From assembly GCA_964035575.1 (NCBI GenBank), contig OZ037899.1:868001-932000 (forward strand): a stretch of 64,000 bases of DNA, read 5' to 3'. Made by a program: the position numbers and the translations under genes. The notes beneath the pieces were generated by a model. It did no database searches. It worked only from the letters and a program-made list of their open reading frames with translations, and was not told the DNA's origin. Within the stretch, counting starts at the first letter, position 1. Each line of letters starts with the position of its first letter. This DNA comes from Rhynchopus sp. YZ270_cl-10. Its lineage: Eukaryota; Euglenozoa; Diplonemea; Diplonemida; Diplonemidae. Shown here in pieces: positions 29,401 to 37,319 of this stretch.

Positions 29401-31076
29401 TGTCGAAGAGGTCGAAGTCGGTTCACTTTTTTTATAAGACTCTGAACACGACGACCGGCGCGTGGGCGACATACTACCGTTCCATCATTCGCATTCCGGC
29501 GCTGGGCGACACTGCGTGCCGCTCCATCCTGAAGAGTGCGAGCGCAGTGAAACGTGTGATGATGGAAACTAGCGACACCTTTGGCGACGCGACGCGCTCG
29601 CCGCGGCAGTGCTACCAGTTCCTCCGCTACCACTTCGACACACACTACGTCCCAGGCACGGAGCAGCAGCTGACGAACCTTGTGCTCGGCTACGAGCAGG
29701 GCCTCAGTGACGAACAGATCCTCACCATGCTCAAGAACAGCTCCCTCAACTCGAAGGACGACGGTATCGACCTGGTGCGCGTATGGCTGCACCGCTTGCT
29801 CTTCACACTGAAGGGGTCGTACAAGGTGAACCTCTGTCTGCACGGCCCTGCTTACGGTGGGTTCGTTGAGGCCCTGGTTGACTTGAACCTCGTTGGGAAA
29901 CGTCCCCTCGACGGCGACCACTATGGGTACACAGACTGGGAGATCACGGAGGCGCAAATGAAGCTGGAGGATTTTGATGGGGTGGAGCTGCATCGCGCGT
30001 ACGTGGCGTGTCTCGATGTGCTGATTGCTGCTGGGAGCAACTTCGAGCACGCGCCGCACGAGATCATGGAGGAGATCTCACAGCCTTTGAAGACCTTCCT
30101 GCGGATGCCGTTCATTGGGCGTCCACGAGGGAAGCTGTCGGAGCTTGTTGCGACGCAGGGTCTTTCTATTGTGCGGCGTCTGCAGATCTTGGAGTACATG
30201 GGAGTGCCTTGCGCTGTTGAGCAACTTCATGTTACGGGTATCGTCCTTCTCTCGCAGCGTGCGAGAATCGGGAACCTCAAAAACAGGGGAAAGGAGGAAT
30301 CGCAGGAAGGGCTCGAGGAAATCAATGACGAGTTTGTCAGCTTTGCACAGCCGGATGAGCTGCTGAACGACGGAGAGGCGACAGAGTTTGATGAGGCGAG
30401 CCTGGCTGTCTCGCTCCCCCTCTTCCGCAAATGGGTCGCCACTGTGTACGCAACCACACCACAGCTCAGCGGGGTTGCGACTCAGACCACGACCTTGGGT
30501 ATGTACGAGGAGCCTATCATCGACATCTTCAAACGTCTCCGGGTGAGCGAGCGTTCTATTGCCCTTATGCCGGTGGCGACGTTGCTTTCGATGTACAAAA
30601 TTCTATCAACGAAGATGCGCAACCTTGCGGTCGAGCGGTACAAAGACCACATGGCCGCAAAGCGCGAGCGTATGAGTGTACACAACTTCTCCTCGGTGGA
30701 GGTACACCATATGCAGGCGCTAGCGGAGGTCGACTCTGGGGATGTTGCCACCGTCATGAAGGAGAGCGTCACCGCGGACCAGGCCCTTCTCTCCTTCGCC
30801 ATTGCGAGCGAGGTGCAGAAGTTCGCCCCAAACACCACCACCGCGGAGATAGACAACCTCATTCTGCAGCCTGGCTTCGCCTCCCTTGCCAACACCCAGC
30901 GCAGAACCTCCTTCAAGGAAGAAACGGTCGAATCGTTTATGTACGAAAAACTGAAAACACTCATCAGCGGGCCAGAAACAGAAGAGGACGAAGAAGAACA
31001 AGAAGAAGAACAGGAGGAAGTGGACGAAGAGGCGGAGGCGGAAGAGGAACATGAAGAAGAATCAGGATCAGAATAG
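23480..31076 (+). CDS. Giant five-exon protein, possibly mitochondrial, function unknown
   Basis: Exons are 23480-26721, 26773-26842, 27004-27164, 29116-29191 and 29244-31076. All junctions keep frame, giving about 1,793 aa. All four donors are GTATGY and all acceptors end in CAG. The N-terminus MRRLCRGALQVQRRYVV is Arg-rich without acidic residues, like a mitochondrial presequence. The body is mixed helical and I recognise no domain. The C-terminus (last ~35 residues) is almost pure Glu/Asp. Exon 2 codes for GAMTYRFWVLRW and onward, exon 3 for LGITPGSHRIVDLFSG and onward, exon 4 for DILVMVDRMGLTADVV. Intron 1 is 51 nt and divisible by three, so unspliced reading stays open across it. Large lineage-specific mitochondrial RNA-processing or ribosomal proteins are known in Euglenozoa; membership is a guess. 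Confidence 0.8.
26864..26955 (+). repeat. R4 repeat inside intron 2
   Basis: A shortened R4 copy (CTACAAGCGTAGCTTAAAGG, missing the C-rich middle, ending GGAGTTACTATTTTTG) fills most of the 161-nt second intron (26843-27003) of the giant gene. The intron may have been created or enlarged by this insertion. Confidence 0.75.
27181..28053. mobile_element. Non-autonomous TIR element with internal tandem repeats
   Basis: The left end (CTATAGCTGGCTGTATTGTA, near 27187) and right end (ATAATACAGCCAGCTATACC, near 28028) are inverted copies. Both are followed inward by AT-rich GTATTAT repeats. The interior contains the AACGCAAC-type tandem array. No open frame of transposase type exists inside. It lies wholly in intron 3 of the giant gene and abuts the palindromic element at 28056. 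Boundaries are approximate. Confidence 0.6.
27400..27790. repeat. AACGNAACGCAAC-type tandem array
   Basis: About 2.5 degenerate units of 110-137 bp start near 27454, 27563 and 27700. Each begins AACACAACGNAACCG(A/G)TGTG. The units are themselves built from shorter CGAACGCAAC motifs. The repeat is on the transcribed strand within intron 3. Open frames across it give Arg/Asn/Thr-rich nonsense. Confidence 0.75.
28056..28262. mobile_element. Palindromic MITE-like element, 25-bp perfect TIRs
   Basis: The element is 207 bp with perfect 25-bp terminal inverted repeats starting CCTAGGCATAGTGTGCAGAC. The interior is packed with the motif TTCGTCGACGAACAT and its complement, so either strand can fold almost completely. 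No coding capacity exists. It sits between the TIR element at 27181-28053 and the decayed transposase, all inside one intron. Confidence 0.8.
28280..29085 (-). pseudogene. Decayed pogo/CENP-B-type DDE transposase, antisense in intron 3
   Basis: Read on the minus strand from 29083 downwards, the pieces match a DDE_1 (pogo/Tigger/CENP-B-like) transposase in order. First is an HTH-region segment DWARAFMERKGWVLRKPT. Then comes a catalytic-core segment with TLDKRGAGHITVKTSA, followed by HWASAETTKEYIKEV. Next is YLLILDRFTGHMIP, carrying the second catalytic Asp with the typical GH, and finally ADSTFIQPIDVSVNGPL, equivalent to the THLLQPLDVGVFGPLK signature. The segments fall in different frames and are interrupted by stops and at least two frameshifts. 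A duplicated AGAGGGGGTCCCCCCAT lies near 28616-28650, so the gene is dead. No clear terminal repeats were found. Confidence 0.75.
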
Positions 31077-31412
31077 GAGGCAGTAACGACAATAGTGTCG
31101 TTTTTTTGAAGAGAGGGTGGGTGGGTGGGTGGGGGTCGGGTGTGTGTTTTTTTTTTTTTGATTTTGTCTGAGTTCTAAGCATTCATTGTACGAGCGTTGA
31201 TGCTGGAACTTTTTTTTTTTTCTTCGCATTTTTTTTTAATTGCTATCTGTGCCACCCCACCAGGTATTGTATTTAAACCCCTCCCCCCCGCCACCAGTTT
31301 TTGGTGACATCGTGCCTGAAATTCTAGAATTTAACTTCTATTTTTATCAAAAAATAATCCCCCCCCCCCCCGCCCCCCCGAGCACAAGAGACTTACACGA
31401 CGACATTTATCG

Positions 31413-31472
31413 TGACATGACAATCAGATGTGACAAGCACAAAAACGGTATGCGTAACTGTTTGTCATGTCA
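31413..31472. other. Hairpin with 11-bp perfect stem
   Basis: TGACATGACAA at the left is the exact complement of TTGTCATGTCA at the right, with a 38-base loop. No target duplication is evident. Confidence 0.6.
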
Positions 31473-31652
31473 TTGACAAAGTGGTGTTGTGTAGGTTCAT
31501 CCTTACTCCTCCTCCCTCCCCCCCCCATTTTTTTTTGTCGCCTTGCGATTCCATGAATAAAGCTTCGCACACAGTGCTCATTTTAGTGTGAAAACAGAAA
31601 GACCCGACGTTGTCAACGCGGGGAGGGGCCTACTCTAAAACCCTTCCTTGGG

Positions 31653-31681
31653 TCAGGTGACTAAGCACAGAGAGGCTTCGG
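31653..31681 (+). repeat. R1 repeat, 3'-truncated
   Basis: CAGGTGACTAAGCACAGAGAGGCTTCGGA has the R1 stem-loop without the usual GATCATCTTATAAAC tail. Confidence 0.6.
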
Positions 31682-31876
31682 AAGGTGTGTGCCGTATTTG
31701 CCCCTTTTTTTCGGGAAAATCCGGATTCCCCCCTTATCCTAACGTGGATACGAAGACAGTACGTGGTGGCTTGGGTACACGTTCTCAAAGCATTCAAGAA
31801 ATTTTTTTGACTGCGTGCATAATGTTCTGAGTAACATAATGAGGATGCAGCAGTGCAAAAAAAAAAATATATATAT

Positions 31877-32010
31877 AGTGGAGTTCATCCTCGGGTGTCT
31901 ACACTAATACAACCAAGTTTTCAAAAAAAAAGAAGAAAAAACGGACAGTGGAGATTGCACAACTGTGGCAACACAACCGAGGGCAACTACACTACTCCAA
32001 CAATTTATCA
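31877..32010 (+). repeat. R5a and R5b repeats in tandem
   Basis: Subtype a (AGTGGAGTTCATCC...GTCTACACTAATACAACC) is followed 20 bases later by subtype b (AGTGGAGATTGCACAACTGT...CTACACTACTCCAACAATT). The shared start AGTGGAG and shared CTACACTA plus AACAA/AACCAA end suggest the two subtypes have one origin. Confidence 0.7.
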
Positions 32011-32093
32011 AAAAGAAAGCCTGCGTTGTGTGCCCCCCCTTTTTTTGTCCTCACTGTCGTGAGAGGGATTTCTATTTCATTTTGTTTTTATAC

Positions 32094-32244
32094 CTACAAA
32101 GCGTAGCTTAAGGAGAAAGTTAGTTCCTCAGATACGGTACTCCAATCATCCCCCCCTCCAAGGTAATTGAGCAATCAACGAGGGAAAAAAAAACCCCCTT
32201 TTTTCCTTTCACTTTTACTTACCTTATCAGAGTTACAATTTTTT
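32094..32244 (+). repeat. R4 repeat, copy 3
   Basis: A full-length copy runs from CTACAAAGCGTAGCTTAAGG through GTTCCTCAGATACGG, GGTAATTGAGCAATCAACG and the TTTTACTTACCTTATCAGAG tail. Downstream similarity to the 13321 copy continues weakly to TTGGCACATAC, so the real element may be about 200 bp. Confidence 0.8.
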
Positions 32245-32908
32245 GTTTTACCCCTTCAGAGTAGGGGAATAGATGGCCCTGTGTTGGCACATACATCTTC
32301 AAGTTTTTTTTTTCTTTGGATTTTTTTTTTTTTGTGCATAATAAAACAGTTTCGGGGCTGATGCCCTATGTCTATGAACCACAAGGTGGAACTTCCGCTC
32401 GTTTGTCATCAGAGAATACATAAAAGAGCTATTTCAGCGTTTCCCCCCCTCCCCCCCTTTTTTTGTCACCTCATGAAATGAAGGAGGAAATAGAAACAAC
32501 GCACTTTGAACACACTTTGCGGTTCTAGGGACGAACCGTGCTGCAGAGCCACTCCTCACCAAACAGGTCGAGGTGTTGTGCGTTTCACCACAACCTGTCT
32601 CCCATGGGTTTTATCGTGTGATGAGTGTTAAGTTTCTATTTTCGCCTACTCACTCAACCCCTTACCTCCTACCCCATCACTCCTTATCTCCAAAAGGCAG
32701 GCAAACAAAACACCGTTCTCGCCATTTTCTTTATGTCGATCTCACATCTCTGCCCCCTCCGATTTTTTTTAGGTGGTCTTTGAAAATAGTATATCTTCCA
32801 TTTCTTTCGCCGTTTGTGTCCGCTTGATGAGGTTTTTTTTTGCACTTTCATTTTTCTTCTTTTTTCTCCCCTCTTCCGATTTTCTAACATAACCCCCCGT
32901 CTCTCTTG

Positions 32909-35900
32909 ATGTCGTTCTTCCTCCCCATTATTTGCTCCATTTCTGTTAGTTCAGAGTGGAGGTGCACAACTTCAAGGAATCTCTCTGTCGTGGTGCCTGT
33001 TGGGGGGGTCCGAAGGGAGGGGGCGTTGGTGGTTGGATTGGATGTATTGGGGGCAATCTCTTGTGATGTCGTGGCTGAGACTGTGCAGGAGGTCGCCATA
33101 TGGGTGGCGGAGAACGAAACGGACGCAGTCCAGGAATTAGAACACACTGCAGGCAGGAGGGATGTCTATGCGCTCCCTGCTGAGGGCATCGTGGCGGCAG
33201 CCCCGCATCTCTCCGACCTCTCAGAGCTTCTCCCGGGGTCCATCGCTTCGTACAATATGGTCAATATTTCGGGGAAGGTGTCAGGCATTGCAGTGTCCTC
33301 AACGTTGTCTTGTTTATGGTTGCGTAATGATATCCTCATCCGGCACCATGTAGATTGGGATTCTCTTCAGTCCTGGGAAGACCTAGAAGAGCAGTTGCTC
33401 ACAATGCAGACCGACATTGGGCACGTTCAGCGCGATTTTTATACCATGGCGATTCCGGTTTCAAAAACCCCGATAGAGCGTGTAGGGGTGTTTCTCTCGC
33501 TTCTCTCTGCGTTTGGTGGGAAGCTACGCGAGGAAAACATCGGAACGGAACGCGCGTTGGAGAAGTGGAGGCATTGGATACACCGTCTCGCACCGCCATC
33601 CACCAGGGGGATGTCTCTTGAGACTGCAAAGCGACTTCTCATTCAAGGAAAGGTGGCTGTCGCTTTGGGGACCACTGCTTGGGCAGCGGAGTTGGAAGGG
33701 GAAGGGGGTGTGGGGGTGTACCGAGCGGTGCCACTCTTCCCCATGGAGGATAGCGCGCCGCAGGTGGCGGGGGTTTTTCTTGGTGTGCCGAAAGGGGGTA
33801 ATGCTGCGGCAGGGCGGTTCGTCGAGCGTGTGGTAGCGTCTCTTGCGGTGAGCGGACCATCTGCGTTGCCTTTGCAGCATCTTGGGGAGGTGAGCGTGGA
33901 GTATTGCAAAACGCATTCGCTACTCTGCGAGGCGTTGAAACGGTATACCTTCTTTGATGCAAACGATGCGGAGAATATACCAGGGGCATGTGGTGTGCAG
34001 TATCAAGGGTGTTATCAAGCGGTGCACACCACTTTGACAGAGTATTTTGAGGATATGAACATTCCGCCTGAAGAGGCGGCACAGCGTTTGCGGAGTAGTA
34101 TGGATGCTGTGCTGGGTGTCCGTGGTGTAGTAGGGGTTGCGGCAGAACCACTGAAGGAACGCTACGCTCCACTCCTCCTTGCAACCATTCTCTCTGTGGT
34201 GGCAGGCCTCACCGCGGTGGTCTTGGCGAATCGGAGCAACGCGCGCCTCGCCAAGCGGGCAGCCTTTTTAAGCAGAGGCCCCCTCCGAATTGCCCGGCGG
34301 GTGGGAATACCGACAGCAGTGTTTTTTGGGTTGGTCGCAATGATACTAATTGGGGTCTCTCTATTGATTATTACATTAGTACTGTTAGAGCACGGAAACA
34401 ACCGGACACATGATGTAGCCTCCATCGCACGACGTCACCTCCTCATTGGGGTCAAAACTGCGCTGGAGGTTTTTCACCGATACACTCCATCCTCCTCCTC
34501 CACCTCACTACTTCATGCAGATACCATAGCGCTTCTGACAAACACCGTTGCAGCGCACCGTATCAACCCTTCCTCGCTCTTCATTGTCTTTGACAGTGTG
34601 GATTCCAATGTTATTTTGTCCACCGATATTGCGAGACAGATGACTGGAAGAACCGCTCCGACCCCACTTCTATCGCATTGCACCTCCCTCCTAGGCGTTT
34701 CGGGGGAAAGCCAAACCGCAGACTACCACCTTTCCTATGAAACAGAGGGCAGCTTGGTGTTGTGCTATTTCGAACCGAATGGGGAGCATACAGAGGTGCG
34801 GGGGGAAGGGGTAGCGTTTCTGGTGGTGGTGTGCGTTGGGGTGGGGGTAGTGGCCATGGTGCTTGCGACAGTGTTGATCACCCGACCTCTAGCGGCAGTA
34901 GGGAGGAGGCTGGAGGCAGGAATGCATATGGTATTTGAAGGAGAGATACAGCCAGCATCTCTCCTCTCTGAGGTGACGCACCTCCAGGCTGCAGTGCACC
35001 ATGTGGCCCTCATGTTAAAGGAGTATAAATGCTTTATCCCCGAAAGTGTGTACCTCGGTGCCACCTCCTCCGATGAAGACAGCGATAGTGTGTGTAGTGG
35101 AAGGTCTATGTCCGCCTCCCTGCATAGCAGGTCTCTCAGCCACGCAGCCTCGCTTTCCTTTCATTCCCATAGCAGCTCGCGTATTCTGGAACGGAGGATG
35201 TATGGTACGCAGCTGGGGCTGCACAAACTCTCGCGGATCAGTCGTGGGGCGGTGCTGTTGGTGCGGGTGGAAAATTTTTCGCTGTCGCAAGGAGGTATCT
35301 TCAAAGACGTGGTGGAAGCTGCGGAGCTGTATTGTAGGTCGTATGGAGGGGAGTTGCATGCGTTCAGTTCGGTTGACCCTGCGCTGTTGGTTATGTCGTT
35401 TGGGGTGGTACGACGGCCGCGGAATGCAAAGGAAAAGGCATTGAATACGGCCCTCGCTTTGTCACGACGTTGCCACGCTACAGCACGCCTTTCGCTTGTT
35501 GTGCGGGCAGGGGATATGAGTGTAGGGAATATAGGGACCACCACCTTCCGCAACTTCACTCTGATCGGATCCTGCCTGCAGGACGCACTGCGGATCAGCC
35601 ACTACGCAGGACAGCTCCTCTCTGCGACGGGCCTAGAGTACCCCCTCATCCTCTGCGGGGAGAACCACAACCTCAACCAGCTCCGGGACCGCTACGATCA
35701 CCGCACGGTCGCGGTCATGCCGGGGCGGTATCACCATTTTCTGTTCATTTTTCAGATATTCTGTTATATCGAAGGTGTGGAGCGGGCTGCATGGATGTTT
35801 GGTGGGGAAGGTGCCAAGACACATATTCTTACCGACGTCTTTGACCATCTTACAAAGCCTGGTGGCAGTGTGGCCTCTGCCATCCGCAAGCTAGTGGTGT

Positions 35901-36187
35901 GCCCGAAAGGCGATGAGACGATACGAAGTGCAAGCATGACATCCTCTTCACAAGAAGGCAGCGACGTAATCGCGCAGGGGGTGCTGGGCATGCTGCAGAA
36001 CCACCCAAATGCCGACCTCCCCTGGATGCTCACCAACACATACATCCCGCACACAGACCCCGAGAACAGACGAGCGAAGCGTCTCTCCTCGTCCACCCGC
36101 TCCACCCACTCTGGCCACTCCGCTCCCAGTGGGGGCTCCATTTCTCGGAGAGACTCCTCAGTATCCAAAGGATCTGATGTCCGATAA
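32909..36187 (+). CDS. Receptor: solute-binding domain, three TMs, degenerate cyclase
   Basis: The product is 1,092 aa from ATG 32909. Residues about 25-410 resemble a bacterial family-1 extracellular solute-binding (sugar-type) protein: GKVSGIAVSSTLSCLWLRND, then WDSLQSWEDLEEQL, then AKRLLIQGKVAVALGTTAW. Hydrophobic segments lie at about 419-440, 467-494 and 634-660. The loop between the first two is basic (RGPLRIARRVG), placing it and the C-terminus inside. An extracellular loop of about 140 residues lies before the third. A HAMP-like linker and ESVYLG segment follow, then a class III cyclase-like domain (about 779-910) with GDMSVGNIGTTTFRNFTLIG. The metal-binding Asp of the usual DIxGF strand is replaced (LLVRVENFS), and the second metal site is not seen, so catalysis is unlikely. 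The signal peptide is weak. It is probably a nutrient sensor at the cell surface. Confidence 0.8.
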   Translation: MSFFLPIICSISVSSEWRCTTSRNLSVVVPVGGVRREGALVVGLDVLGAISCDVVAETVQEVAIWVAENETDAVQELEHTAGRRDVYALPAEGIVAAAPHLSDLSELLPGSIASYNMVNISGKVSGIAVSSTLSCLWLRNDILIRHHVDWDSLQSWEDLEEQLLTMQTDIGHVQRDFYTMAIPVSKTPIERVGVFLSLLSAFGGKLREENIGTERALEKWRHWIHRLAPPSTRGMSLETAKRLLIQGKVAVALGTTAWAAELEGEGGVGVYRAVPLFPMEDSAPQVAGVFLGVPKGGNAAAGRFVERVVASLAVSGPSALPLQHLGEVSVEYCKTHSLLCEALKRYTFFDANDAENIPGACGVQYQGCYQAVHTTLTEYFEDMNIPPEEAAQRLRSSMDAVLGVRGVVGVAAEPLKERYAPLLLATILSVVAGLTAVVLANRSNARLAKRAAFLSRGPLRIARRVGIPTAVFFGLVAMILIGVSLLIITLVLLEHGNNRTHDVASIARRHLLIGVKTALEVFHRYTPSSSSTSLLHADTIALLTNTVAAHRINPSSLFIVFDSVDSNVILSTDIARQMTGRTAPTPLLSHCTSLLGVSGESQTADYHLSYETEGSLVLCYFEPNGEHTEVRGEGVAFLVVVCVGVGVVAMVLATVLITRPLAAVGRRLEAGMHMVFEGEIQPASLLSEVTHLQAAVHHVALMLKEYKCFIPESVYLGATSSDEDSDSVCSGRSMSASLHSRSLSHAASLSFHSHSSSRILERRMYGTQLGLHKLSRISRGAVLLVRVENFSLSQGGIFKDVVEAAELYCRSYGGELHAFSSVDPALLVMSFGVVRRPRNAKEKALNTALALSRRCHATARLSLVVRAGDMSVGNIGTTTFRNFTLIGSCLQDALRISHYAGQLLSATGLEYPLILCGENHNLNQLRDRYDHRTVAVMPGRYHHFLFIFQIFCYIEGVERAAWMFGGEGAKTHILTDVFDHLTKPGGSVASAIRKLVVCPKGDETIRSASMTSSSQEGSDVIAQGVLGMLQNHPNADLPWMLTNTYIPHTDPENRRAKRLSSSTRSTHSGHSAPSGGSISRRDSSVSKGSDVR

Positions 36188-36836
36188 TAATGAAGATTTC
36201 TGAACACTCACGTCACCACCCTTTTCATGAGCGTTTTAAGGTTTCAACTACTCTTTTTTAGACTATATACCCCTATAGGGTTCTACAGTGATCGCATGAT
36301 ATGTATTGCACTAAGGTGTGTCTGTAGTAACCCCTTTTTTTCTTGCTTCGTATCAGTGTCTTAATAACTGTTGTGGTTTTGCTATGTTTTTCCGGTACAG
36401 CCGGTCATTGTACGTAAGGTACACTGTTCACGAGGGGGCTTTGTATTTTCAACTCTACTTTTTGTTCTTGTGCTTTCATCCGGATGGCTGGCATTGTACA
36501 GTGGGTCAGTCGGAGGTGCCTGCATTAATAACTTCTACTTTGTCTTCTACCCTTTCTCTATGGCGAATGCAGCGAGAATACAACGATTCCTGTTGTAAAC
36601 GTCACAGTTGGGCGTGTTAGACAAAAAAAAGCTCCTGCGGGCTGAGCTTTTCTTTTACAAGAAAATCATGCTCCCGCAAAAGAAACAAAAGGAGGGTTTG
36701 AGGATGAACTCTCTCTCTTTTTTCTTTCAAACATAAATTTAAAACAAAACAAAAGAACTCTACTAATCCCCCATATTTACACCTTCGACCTCTAGTTATG
36801 AATAATTGATTTCAATTTTTGAGATTTACATCGAAC
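36188..36836. other. Spacer with R3 repeat and a terminator-like hairpin
   Basis: It contains an R3 element (36393-36467) and the hairpin AAAAGCTC-CTGCGGGCT-GAGCTTTT (36627-36651). No gene is supported here. Confidence 0.5.
36393..36467 (+). repeat. R3 repeat, 5'-truncated
   Basis: CCGGTACAGCCGGTCATTGT runs to the stem-loop TGTTCACGAGGGGGCTTTGT and the TTTTCAACTCTACTTTTTG tail. The CCACGAAATGG head of the full-length element is missing. Confidence 0.7.
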
Positions 36837-37319
36837 ATGGGATCGACCTCCAAATTGCAGGAAGCAGCGCCGAAATCGCGAATGCTGTATGAACTCCCCC
36901 TCACCGAGGCAGACCAAACAGCGACCAAAATAAATATTATTTTGTACGCACACTACTTTGCGAGCGGAAAGTGTCACGTCGTTCAAACCGTGCTCCGCAA
37001 CACCACCACCCAACAGGTGGTTTTTAGTGTGTGTGTGGAAGCGTCAACGCATCAAACAACTACAAGAAGGGGGGTGAGGGAACGACAAGTGAAACTTTTC
37101 GGGATTTTTGGTGGCAAAATAAGAACCTTCTTTGTACCCTCACCAATCCCTGCAAAAACAGCAGCTCGCACTCAAACTAACGACTTTATGTTGACTCTAA
37201 ATCCAATTTTTTTTTCCACCCCCACCCCACCAGAAACGCTTCACAGGGGGCACTCCACACTCCACATCGCATCGTCGAAAAAAAAACACACACACAAAGA
37301 CCCCCCCTACTCACTATGA
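36837..37319 (+). CDS. Small uncertain ORF (first ~60 codons look real)
   Basis: From ATG 36837 the first 60 codons look coding: the peptide starts MGSTSKLQEAAPKSRM and continues through TEADQTATKINIILYAH. After CCCAACAG at about 37015 the frame continues through low-complexity, repeat-like DNA and overlaps the next gene. The real gene may be very short, may continue through an intron I cannot define (the following GTGGTT is not the usual GTATGY donor), or may be a fragment. About 45 bases of it (36942-36988) recur at 40403-40445. Confidence 0.3.
   Translation: MGSTSKLQEAAPKSRMLYELPLTEADQTATKINIILYAHYFASGKCHVVQTVLRNTTTQQVVFSVCVEASTHQTTTRRGVRERQVKLFGIFGGKIRTFFVPSPIPAKTAARTQTNDFMLTLNPIFFSTPTPPETLHRGHSTLHIASSKKKHTHKDPPYSL

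Larger units (their letters stand above)
31077..32908. other. 1.8-kb spacer with R1, R4, R5 repeats and a hairpin
   Basis: No gene is supported. Contents are a C run (31360-31380), a perfect 11-bp inverted repeat (31413-31472), R1 (31653-31681), R5a (31877-31927), R5b (31946-32010), R4 (32094-32244), then C/T-rich DNA up to the next start. Confidence 0.55.

Noticed and set aside
35728-35755. Possible short intron in the receptor gene (GTATCACC to TTTTCAG)
   Set aside because: At 28 nt it is shorter than any intron seen here, the donor is GTATCA and not GTATGY, and the frame is open across it; the reading is ambiguous and the unspliced form is kept.
36627-36651. Bacterial-style rho-independent terminator
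   Set aside because: The hairpin and T-rich flank look similar, but the genome is eukaryotic and the + strand array continues; kept only as a hairpin.
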